This document shows, one piece after another, positions 17,701 through 27,000 of a stretch of 64,000 nt of DNA (positions are counted from its first letter, which is position 1; every line of letters starts with the position of its first letter). The notes below the pieces were generated by a model, which was given only the letters and a program-made list of their open reading frames with translations, made no database searches and had not been told where the DNA came from. The DNA comes from Paenibacillus faecalis (GTDB taxonomy: Bacteria > Bacillota > Bacilli > Paenibacillales > Paenibacillaceae): NCBI RefSeq assembly GCF_900289175.1, contig NZ_LT985747.1, positions 2,505,709 through 2,569,708 of the forward strand, in the 5' to 3' direction. A program made the position numbers and the translations under genes.

Positions 17701-19437
17701 TTCCGCAAAGTAATCGCTAGCCTTGCGGTTATAAACCTGAAGCTGGGATTCAGAGATATCGGTTTCCTTTTTTCTTTCTTCGTTCTCAGAGACAATATGA
17801 TAAGAACCATAGAACATGGAATGTTCACGAGATGTTTTTAGCATCTCTTTATTTCTAATAATGAGGCTCAGTTTTTCTATTAAACTTGTTAAATCATCCA
17901 CAATAATGGCGAGACGATAGTTGTAGTGGTTTCGTTTCACGCTCAATGAATAACAAATGTCGCTTAATGTACTGTTTTCATTGTGTAATAGAAAAGATTC
18001 CATTTGTTTGAGCATGTCCAATAATGCACGCTCTGATTTGGCAGACACGGCGAAGATATGTTTCTGATCAGGCGAGTCTTTTTTTACTGTGAGTTCCGGC
18101 GCTTGCTCTAGAACAATATGACAGTTCGTTCCACTCAAGCCAAAGGAACTGACTCCGCATCTTCTGATTCCACAATGCGGTTCCCATCGAGTCACTTGAT
18201 CATTGATATACACGGCTGATTGTACAAAATCTATTTTTTGATTTGGATGCAAGAAATGCAGCGATGCAGGTATTTTCTCATATTTTAATGAATAGATAGC
18301 TCTTAACAATCCAGCCATACCTGCTGCATGATCCAAGTGGCCCACGACCGATTTTGCAGAACTTACCGCACAAAAAGCTTTGTTGTTCGTGAATTTTCCA
18401 AATGCATTTGCGATTGCCTTTACCTCTATCGGATCGCCAAGTTTAGTGCCGGTGCCATGAGCTTCAATATACGTAATGGTGTCTGGGGAAATCATTGCAT
18501 CAGACCATGCATCTATTAATAACTGCTCTTGTGCAAGCACATTAGGCGCCGTTATACCTACAGAACTTCCATCTTGGTTGATGGCATAGCCTTTTAAGAC
18601 GGCATAAATATGGTCGCCATCCTGGATAGCCTTGTCTACCGTTTTCAGTACCAAAGAAATGGCTCCCTCTCCCAAGACCGTGCCATCAGATGAATCATCA
18701 AAGGTCTTTGTTTTACCTGAAGAAGATTCTATGCCCAGCTTCTCGTCCCTTTCCACCGGAGCAAGCAACACTTTAACACTTCCGGCAATCGCCATATCGC
18801 ATTTTTGATTTCTTAAAGCCTGCATTGCCATTGACACAGCGACCAATGAAGAGGAACATGCGGTATCAACAAGCATGCTTGGACCTTTCAGATCAAGAAG
18901 ATAAGCGATGCGGCTGGCGATAATCGAATTGATATTTCCTGCTTCCGACATGACTAACAAGTCCGGATGAATTTGAGCAAGGATCCTCTGGTACTCTGAA
19001 ATACCAGAGTACCCTAGATAAATCCCCGTATTACTATTCATAATTTTAGAATTGCAGTAACCAGCATCTTCAAGCGAGCTCCAAGCTGTTTCCAGGAACA
19101 GGCGCTGGTTAGGGTCCATAAGCGATGCTTCCTTGGCAGACAGCTTGAAGAATTCATGATCAAATTGGTCAATTTGCTCAAGATAACCGCCTGGAGTATA
19201 TTCTTTTTCCATCCAAGCATGTTCCAAATATGAAAGAATATCATCAATGTCCTTTTTTCTATTCTCCGGAAATGGACGAATACAACCGGCAGAGTTATCT
19301 AATATTTCCCAGAATTCTCTGTAATCCTTGGCATTTGGCATCTGCGCGGCGATTCCAATCACCGCGATGCCATTTGATTGTATTTCTTTCACGTTATCCG
19401 AACTGATTTGAACTTTCTTTTTAAATTCAAACAACAA
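14794..19437 (-). CDS. AT-less PKS: KS-DH-KR-ACP
   Basis: The 1547-residue protein carries a KS (20-450) with Cys194 (DTACSSS), His327 (EAHGTGT) and His367 (VVGHLDH). A DH-fold region (about 655-930) has His in EHMVLNDYLMPG and Asp in LHPSLMDIAVN. The KR (about 1150-1330) has GGTGGIG, the serine in LSSSISS and Tyr in ADYTAAN. An ACP (DMGGDSI, about 1470) follows. Absence of an AT plus a neighbouring AT gene marks a trans-AT system. It should extend the glycine-bearing intermediate by one malonyl unit and reduce it. The DH lacks the usual Gly and the Gln/His after the aspartate, so dehydration is doubtful. Start AUG with ribosome site GGAGGGGG. Confidence 0.92.
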   Translation of the reverse strand: MLFEFKKKVQISSDNVKEIQSNGIAVIGIAAQMPNAKDYREFWEILDNSAGCIRPFPENRKKDIDDILSYLEHAWMEKEYTPGGYLEQIDQFDHEFFKLSAKEASLMDPNQRLFLETAWSSLEDAGYCNSKIMNSNTGIYLGYSGISEYQRILAQIHPDLLVMSEAGNINSIIASRIAYLLDLKGPSMLVDTACSSSLVAVSMAMQALRNQKCDMAIAGSVKVLLAPVERDEKLGIESSSGKTKTFDDSSDGTVLGEGAISLVLKTVDKAIQDGDHIYAVLKGYAINQDGSSVGITAPNVLAQEQLLIDAWSDAMISPDTITYIEAHGTGTKLGDPIEVKAIANAFGKFTNNKAFCAVSSAKSVVGHLDHAAGMAGLLRAIYSLKYEKIPASLHFLHPNQKIDFVQSAVYINDQVTRWEPHCGIRRCGVSSFGLSGTNCHIVLEQAPELTVKKDSPDQKHIFAVSAKSERALLDMLKQMESFLLHNENSTLSDICYSLSVKRNHYNYRLAIIVDDLTSLIEKLSLIIRNKEMLKTSREHSMFYGSYHIVSENEERKKETDISESQLQVYNRKASDYFAEGREGKEILPDLCSLYCQGANIPWDRLYHKMDVRHVPLPAYPFQKKRCWMKVPERKAKEPIFKQDGQAAPLHPFVHRMLADSLEQDIYSTVFRVEDYWVLREHMVLNDYLMPGTAYIEMVNYCCNQYFNGAGLEFRNIIFMKPFVLKENEEREIQTVLRKKDGFIEFVITSKIPVVEQWEIHCQGSVYINEENALPFDRLSIQNRCEKMSQDHLDRFSSEDMNDKLHFGERWSSLITSVATGNNEVLAELYLPDKFANDLNEFALHPSLMDIAVNVVTQSTGYGLYLPMSYGSLKVYGPLPQKLYSHIRRKSNDNEAEAIVFDLTIADSHNNVLLEASNYTIKHVNKAALSQEQNDMYYAITWDKYDSLQAPSQSQKLQDPVIVFSKDMHVTTPDYLKVIHVSPNNLGTDRPEVSYSNIRTQSDYDTLFNNLKDDQPATIVHMLSMSDDFTKDVDQEFNHGMISARRMIKAIVNNGYTAPISIYFVTKNAFCVSGNEKSINPYSAALCGYGKSIEKEYPNLKVRCIDVDDGFDVDEIWDTIQSFEWPYQIAIRDSQKYIEKIDVLEIDQADTQQFQWKKDGAYIITGGTGGIGMAMTQSLLDLGIHIALISRSGETERNTEALSLLKKQAESSGGSLQVYMADLTDKAQITDALHEIRERFNRIHGVIHLAGTADNAYIMNKEDEEANKVLKPKMLGTWLMDQLTRQDDLQFFILSSSISSMLGEAGQADYTAANVFQDSYCDYRNGQGRNTICFNWPAWKNIGIASRFNIQDGVFYSLTDTQAMQAFYQVIGSAYKRVIVGKMNMQIVSANYDSIPLRLSDRLMKGMQPAVKKDHLKSNHKKVLATNESQMTTLQRVKHIWMNLFELEEIDINMSFSDMGGDSIMATYLLKEIDKEFPGQVDIASIFNYPTVSKLSDFIESKQVKKAPISKPEESKETSAPSDDELDLLIQGLADGSISVKEAIYRKV

Positions 19438-19478
19438 ATCCCCCTCCTAAACGGAATCTTTTTTTCAATTCGGTTGAT

Positions 19479-19826
19479 CTACACAATTTTATTGTTACTA
19501 TCAACGTGTACGACTGTCGCCTCAAATCCATCGAGCTCAGAGTCATCATACATACCGTAGGATATAATAATTATCAAATCATCAGGCTGAACCAGTCGGG
19601 CAGCTGCTCCGTTTAAGCAAATATCACCTTTTCCTCTTTCTCCTGTTATTACGTACGTATCGAATCGGGCTCCGTTATTAATATTCACGATCGAGACCCT
19701 TTCATTTTCAAGAATATTCGCCGCTTCCATCAACTGTTCATCGATGGTAATGGACCCCTTATAATTTAAATTGGCATCTGTAACCTTTGCTCTATGAATT
19801 TTTGATTTGTGCATTATTCTCAACAT
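19479..19826 (-). CDS. panD: Aspartate 1-decarboxylase
   Basis: It decarboxylates L-aspartate to beta-alanine using a pyruvoyl group. At 115 residues it covers the normal PanD length except for a short tail. The self-cleavage site is Gly24-Ser25 in NYKGSITID. Other family features are KIHRAKVT, the [10 protein letters not shown] segment and [14 protein letters not shown] with [14 protein letters not shown] continuation (here [10 protein letters not shown]). It sits inside the operon between the AT and PKS genes, away from panB/panC, which implies a dedicated supply of beta-alanine for the two A domains with beta-alanine-type pockets rather than for coenzyme A. A second housekeeping panD elsewhere would be expected. 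Confidence 0.95.
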   Translation of the reverse strand: MLRIMHKSKIHRAKVTDANLNYKGSITIDEQLMEAANILENERVSIVNINNGARFDTYVITGERGKGDICLNGAAARLVQPDDLIIIISYGMYDDSELDGFEATVVHVDSNNKIV

Positions 19827-19842
19827 ATTTTAACTCCCCTAT

Positions 19843-21063
19843 TTATGAAATAAAGTGTACTTCCGTACCCGTTTGTTTAATAATTTCCTGAATGCGTGCA
19901 TTACCTAAATCATCTGAATACTGTTTTGCTGTGATCACCGTCTTTAACATATCGAGAGCCTGCTTCATTTGCTCGACGGTCGGCTCCTCTTTGCTCTCAC
20001 ACAATTCGTTATACATTCTTTGAACGTTTTGGTAAGGCTCAACAACTTTCTCCCTGTATTCCGTTTCGTCCCAATTGGAATTTTTCACACAAATGGCTAC
20101 GGCCAAACAACGGCTTATGAACAGTAATCTGTTCTCCGGTACTGCCAGCTCTTGTCCCAGTCTCGTCATCTCCTCTTCATTTTCATAGCTGAATGCTTTC
20201 ATTTGGGGGTAACCTTTAAAAAGTTTGGTTAATACATTTTTAGGCCCAACCTCGACTGCCATAAATATCTCATTTCGTATCATATATTCAATGGTTGAAG
20301 CCCAATCAACTGGTGAGACTACTTGCCTTACAAGCCGGTTGATTATATTTTCTTTTACATGATCATGCGGCTGAGCCGTCACATTGCTCAGAACTTTCCA
20401 ACGTGATTCTTGAAACTGGCACAACTCCAGCCTGGATCTGAAATCTTCTGTCATTGGTGACATTAAAGAACTGTGAAAAGCAGCATTCACGTTGAGTAAA
20501 ACAGATCTACCGCCCTTTTTATCTAACATTTCCATGGCCTTCAGGACCGCCTTTCGATGGCCTGATATAGTGTACTGAGCTTTCGAATTATAACCTGATA
20601 CACCAACGACTTCCGACCCTGTAATGTCTGCGCACACCTCCTCTACTTCCGCTTTATCCAGCCCACTGATGGCTGCCATTGCGCCATCTGCACTCTCGGC
20701 ACACCTTTGCATCAGCTCGCCTCTGATTTTTACTAAACTTAAAGCGTCGCCAAACTGTAAAACACCCCCGCAGCACAGAGCCGAAAATTCACCGAGACTG
20801 TGGCCTGCAAGAACGATGGGCTCACATTCAAAACGGTCCATGCAGTCGCGGAACATGCCAACACTTACCGTAAAAATAGCAGGCTGCAATAGATCGGTTC
20901 GAGTTAAAGTTTCCATTTCTCCTTCGAAACACAACTTTTTCAGATCAAAATGCAAGATGTCTGAGGCTTCTTCAAATAATCGTTTGGAGTGTTGACTTAA
21001 ATTTTTACCCATACCGACATATTGCGAGCCCTGACCTGGGAATACATAAGCCAATCTTCGCAT
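19843..21063 (-). CDS. Discrete (trans-acting) malonyl-CoA acyltransferase
   Basis: It loads malonyl onto the ACPs of the two AT-less PKS proteins. Motifs: GQGSQYVGMG at 10-19, nucleophile Ser89 in GHSLGEFSAL, Arg114 in KIRGELMQ, His197 in AAFHSSLMSP. AAFH is of the malonyl-type rather than methylmalonyl-type. At 406 residues it is about 100 longer than FabD. The extra C-terminal part (after KNVLTKLFKGYPQMKAF) is helical and charged and of unknown role, perhaps a docking segment. It lies 16 bases before panD and 17 bases after the large NRPS gene, clearly in the same operon. Confidence 0.92.
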   Translation of the reverse strand: MRRLAYVFPGQGSQYVGMGKNLSQHSKRLFEEASDILHFDLKKLCFEGEMETLTRTDLLQPAIFTVSVGMFRDCMDRFECEPIVLAGHSLGEFSALCCGGVLQFGDALSLVKIRGELMQRCAESADGAMAAISGLDKAEVEEVCADITGSEVVGVSGYNSKAQYTISGHRKAVLKAMEMLDKKGGRSVLLNVNAAFHSSLMSPMTEDFRSRLELCQFQESRWKVLSNVTAQPHDHVKENIINRLVRQVVSPVDWASTIEYMIRNEIFMAVEVGPKNVLTKLFKGYPQMKAFSYENEEEMTRLGQELAVPENRLLFISRCLAVAICVKNSNWDETEYREKVVEPYQNVQRMYNELCESKEEPTVEQMKQALDMLKTVITAKQYSDDLGNARIQEIIKQTGTEVHFIS

Positions 21064-21080
21064 CAGTTCAAACCTCCCTT

Positions 21081-24000
21081 TTATATGGAATCCAGATATT
21101 CAGCGAAATTGGTCAGTAGTTTGCTTACTTTTTCTTTTTTCAAGCAGGCTGTATCAAATTCCATCGAAACTTCCGGCTTATGGCCGTTACTCGAATAAAT
21201 GCATACCAGATCAAAATGAGAGAATATGGAGTTGTACTCATCCGAGCGACACAATAAAATCGAAATTTTATTGCCTTCTTCAAACCTGTAGTTCGTCAAT
21301 TGTGGTGTGTTGGAGATCGGGAAGGAAGTTTGATTTTCACCTAGTTGTTGATGAACTGTCTCTACCAACTCATCCATACCAGCAATGGAACTACTCTGAA
21401 AGTCAATATGAATCTCCTGAATATGACCCCTTTCCTGATCTGCTGAGTAGACAAATACTTCGTCTAGATCTGCCGCGGCGGCAAGAGAGTATAGGTAAAT
21501 GGAAGCAACAAGTGCTTTTTCGTTTACTCCATTTTTTTGTGCATAGTTTTCTAGCCTGTGGAAAATATCTTTCTCCAGCTCAATTGAAAGTTTTGAATTT
21601 TTCTTAACACTCGCGTTGTCACTATAGAACTCGCCAGGCAAAGTTATTTTCCGCACTTTGAATTGCTTATTCTTTGCGCTCATCCGGACATCTATCAGAT
21701 TAGAAATCGTTGAGATGGTCGAATATCCAAACAAATCGGTAATATCAATAACATCCGGAAACTTATGATTCAATTCCATGTGTAATCGCATTAAGAGCAG
21801 AGAATTCCCTCCATGATCAAAGAAATTATCGTTTAGCCCAACAGGTGCCGCCAATATTTCATTCCAAATATTCGCAACGATCTGTTCTGTCTCGTTTAGG
21901 GAATTCACGTCAATCATTTTATGGTCCAGTTCATGCTGTGGCTCAGGGAGTGCGAGCCTGTTGACTTTTTTATTCGGTGTTAAAGGAATTTCCTCCAAGC
22001 GAACGATATATTGGGGAACCATGTAAGATGGTAAATTTTCTTTTAGATATAGGCGCAAATTTTGCGGATCTATTTCATCATCTGAGACATAGTAACCGCA
22101 CAAATAGTCCCCTTTTTCATTCCTTTTTTTATCTACAACGGCTGCTTTAACCCCTTTGTACTTCATCATGTTGAATTCAATGTCGCCTAATTCGATTCGA
22201 TACCCGTTCATCTTCATTTGAAAATCAGATCTCTGGATATATACAAGCTCTCCTTGTTCATTCCAACTGACAACATCACCTGTTTTATAGATACGGCTTT
22301 GTGGATCAAAAGGATTTGTGATGAAGCTTTTATCTGTAAGTTCTTTATTGTTCAAATATCCTCTTGCCAGTCCAAGGCCCCCAATATATAAATCTCCAGA
22401 TATCCCAACAGGAGTTGGTTTTAGATCTTTTGTAAGCACGTAAATGCTAGTATTCGCAATAGGTTTGCCAATGGTGACAGATGGAGAATCATCCAGCCTT
22501 TTTAACGTAGACCACACGGTTGTCTCTGTTGGACCATACATATTGTAAAGCGATCCATCATAATACTCCTTGAGCAAACTGAATAACTTGATGGGAAGAG
22601 CTTCCCCGCCGACCATCATTGTAGAAATAGAATCAAGCATGGAGCGGCTGTTCTCGTCCTCGATCATCAATTGAACCCTGGAAGGAGTAGCTTGCAGCAT
22701 ATTCACTTTATGCCGTTGGATTAATGCCTTTAACTGTCCCATATCCCTTTGTTCCTTTTCACCAGCCAATACGATGACACTTCCTTTGGCCAGAGGGATA
22801 TAGCATTCAAGAGCAAAAATATCAAAAGACACCGTAGTCAGGCATAACATGTTTTTCGTTTTATCAAAGAGAATTTGATCGGTGATTCCTGCTATAAAAT
22901 TATCAAGTGCGAGATTTTCGATCATGACCCCTTTAGGGTTGCCTGTACTTCCCGACGTATAGATGATGTAAGCTAAATCATCCGGCTGATGCTGAACATG
23001 GATGGGTTCATACCTTTCATTAAAATCGTTGTCAATGTCAAGAATCGTATGCTCATATGATAAGCCAGCAATAAGCTCCCTTTGACCGATCAACACCTTA
23101 ACCCCACTATGTTCAAGAATATAATTTATCCTATTGGACGGATACTCAGGATCAAGCGGAATATAGGATGCTCCTGTCTTCAATACGCCTAATATCGTTG
23201 TAAATATTTTTTGCGAGCGTCGCATCATAAAGGCTACGGAATCTTTTTTCTTAATCCCGGATGCAATCAATTTTCCAGCAATTTTGTCAGATTCCTCATC
23301 CAAATATCGATAAGAGTATTCGTTATCTTCAAAAATGACAGCAACCGCTTCGGGATTTGCCTTTACTTTCTTTCTAAACATATGCAAAAATGTCTCATCT
23401 TCCCTAATCAACCTGTGAGTATTGTTGTTATCTAACAGAAGCTGCTTCTCTTCTTTTTCATCCATCAACTTGACCTCGGAAATTTTAAGATCCGGATGCT
23501 TGTAGGCAAATTCGACAATCCGCATAAAATATTTGGCGTATCTTTGAATTGTTTCTTCTTTGAAAAGCTTGTTGCAGTATTTAAACTCCAAGTCGATCTT
23601 TTCTTTTCCATAATAAATATCAATGGAAAAATCGAATTGCGAAATTGGCGTAGGATAGCTTAAATTTTTAGTCTCCAGTCCGTTAAAAGTCGCTTGTTCT
23701 CCGTCATGATTATGAATATTAATCAAAACATCAAAAAGCGGATTTCTGTTAAGATTTCTAGGTACATTTAAATCTACGATAAGCTGCTCAAACTGATAGG
23801 CCTGGTTATCCAGTACACGTATAAATGTCTCTTTGACTTCTCTCATAAATTCTATGATCGTCTTATCACCGGACGGGTAGCTTGGCATGGCAAGCGTGTT
23901 AATAAAAACTCCCATCATCTGCTGAGTATCATGATGCAATCGTCCCGCTACCGGGAAACCGATAACAATTTCCGTTTGAGAAGTCAACTTATGAAGAAGC

Positions 24001-27000
24001 AAATAACAGCTCGACAAAAGATACATAAACATCGTCATGTGGTGTTTTTTAGTGAAGGCTTCAATGTCACTTGAACTTTGAGGCAACGTAACGTAATATC
24101 CGCTTCCTTCAAAGCTTTGTTTAGCTGTGCGTGGATAATCTGTGGGCAGGTCTAAAGTAGGAAGTCCACTTTTGTAAAGGTCCATCCAAAACTCTTTTTG
24201 TCTTCGTAAATCTTCGCTTTTTAAATACGAATGTAACCAAGCAACGTAATCTTTATAATGATAAGTCTTGGGTGGCAAATCACAATTATTGTACAAAGTG
24301 GTGATTTCGGAGGCCAATAATTGTAAGGATACTCCATCACATATCAAATGATGGATGTTCAAAATCAATACATGCTTCTCTTCTTGCAATTTTACGATTT
24401 TCGCTCTCATCAAAGGCGCAGATGTAAAATCAAATGGCATATTAAACTGCTGAACAAGATCAGACAAGTTTTCTTCGTTACTTTCCTCAAACTGGATTTT
24501 GAAATCAATGGAAGGATGAATCTTTTGGACCAGTTCGGAATCTACGAATGAAAATGTAGTCCTCAGCGATTCATGCCGCTCTATTAATACATCAAAACAG
24601 TACTGTAACTTGGCAATATCCAGCTTGCCCTTCAATTCCATTGCTAAGAGCAAATTATACAGCAGCCCATTTTTTTCAATCTGACTTAATACATAAATTC
24701 TTTGTTGAGATGGAGAAACCTCATAGTAAGGCCTGTCCGGACTAATCATAAAATGATTGTTGAAGTGATTATTTTCTTCAATAAGCGAACACAGTTCTCT
24801 TACTGTCCTGTTTCGGAACAAGCTTTCGACTTTAAGATTCGTTTTAAATTCTTTATTAATCATTAACAGCAATACGACGGCCTTTAATGAATTTCCCCCG
24901 ATAGAGAAGAAATCATCTTCAACCCCGATCGAATTTACTTTAAGAGCTTTTTTCCATAGTTCCAAAACCCTTTTTTCTTTGTCGTTTTCAGGCTTGCTTT
25001 CTATTTTGGTTACTTCACATGCATTTAATTTTAGATTCGTTATATCTATCTTCCCATTTGAAAGCGTGGGGAAATTGTCCATCACTGTATAGGTATCCGG
25101 TAACATGTACCTCGGAATTCGTTCTAGCAAAAAAGCATTGTAGTCGACTTCTTCATTTGGATTCGCCGCTATATAGGCGTTCATTTGTGAATCTTGCAGC
25201 AAGACTACAGCTTGTCTTACACTTGGATGCTGCCTAATGGCTGCTTCAATGTCACCCGGTTCGATTCTAATGCCGCGAATTTTAAACTGCCTGTCCTTTC
25301 TTCCTTTGTATTCGATATCACCGGCAGGAAGATATCTCCCGATATCGCCTGATGAATATAAAATTTTCCCGTTCTCAAAATGAATAAATTTTTCAGCCGT
25401 TAATCCCGGATTATTTACATAACCTGACGCTAAATTGTAGCCACCAATAAATATTTCTCCGTAACTACCATGGGGTACAGGGTTTAGATCTTTATTTAGA
25501 ATGTGAATTTCCGTATTATATATTGGTTTACCGATAGGTACTATATCTCGATGTTGTTTCTCTACTACCGGAAAGCAGCACACATCTGCGGAAACTTCTG
25601 AAGATCCGTATAAATTGAGCAAAGTCACATGCGGTAACTTTTCCAGGAAACCGTTAGCTATGTTAGCATGCAGCGGTTCTCCGCTTGCCATACAATACTT
25701 TAAGGATGACAGACGAGCTTCCAAATGATTGCAGTGTTCAAGCATTACACTCATTAGTGAAGGAATCAATGTGATTCGAGTTACAGCATACTGCTCCATT
25801 TTGCTAATCATGACCTCAAGATTCTCCACTTCATCATCGGAAAAAATGACGGTAGGAATCCCCTTTAGTAACCCGCCCAAAATCTCCCATATTGAATCTA
25901 CAAAATTAAGTGTTGTTTTATGGCTGCAAACCTCCCCGGGCTCGAAAGGATATTGATCCCACATCCAGAGCAACCGGTTCAATACAGCGCGTTGGGTAGA
26001 CAAAACTCCTTTTGGTATACCTGTTGTCCCGGATGTATACAGTACGTAAACATAGTCATCTAAGCTTCGTTGCACGGATAACTTCATTTCGTTCTGTGTA
26101 TGATCAGAAACAGCCGTATCAAAGAAAATGAGATCTGCAGATATGTCATTAAAATCAGCTTTATCCTCTTCTAACATGATTACAGCATTCGCGCCTGAAT
26201 CATTTATCATCGTCTGCAGTCGAGCCTTCGGACTTTTTTTGTCCAGCGGCATATAGATTTTCCCAGCCTTGATAATTCCCCAGAACGAAATCATGCTTTC
26301 TAATGAACGTTCCAAGTAAATACCGATAATTTCATTTTCTGCTGGGTTGCGCTGTTGTAGCGCAAACGCCAATTGATCCGACTTTTGTTCCAATTCCTTG
26401 TAGGTCAACACCCTCTGTCCATCTATCACTGCAGCTTGTTCCGAATATTGCCGCACAACTTCCGTTAACAGACCCGTCAAGCTTATTTCGTCAAATGGAT
26501 AACGTACAATCTCCTGTTCCCCGTTCAGCTTGTTGTCTTCCTGTAGCAATGCACCCATATCTTTAATAAAAACAGCAGTCTCCGTTGAAATGATTCCTAA
26601 TATTTTCTTATAAAAATGAACAAGATGTTGAATCGTGAATTGTTCAAATGCATCCTTAGAAAAAGTGAATTTCCCATTAAAAATATTGCCTTGTTCACGA
26701 ATATCTAATTTCAAGAGATACTTAATCTGCTCCGCTGTCGTCGGCTCCGTAGACGATGACTTGTGAAAAGTATAAACGGCCTGTGAATATGACATATCAC
26801 CGAAGTTCAAATCTGAATAAAGTGTGTTGACGATCTGCTCCAGAGAAATAGAATTATGCCGGCACGCTTCTAAGTAGGTTTCCTGTACATGAGTCAGCAA
26901 GTTCATCACCGACTGTGCATGGTCAATAGTTACGCCAACGGGAAGAAAAGAATTTCCTAACGTAAATGAACGACCTGAGCTTGACAACTCATCCTCACAC

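Noticed and set aside
14794..19437. A cis-AT domain in the region between KS and KR
   Set aside because: No GHSxGE motif there; the region has the DH hot-dog motifs, and a discrete AT gene is present.
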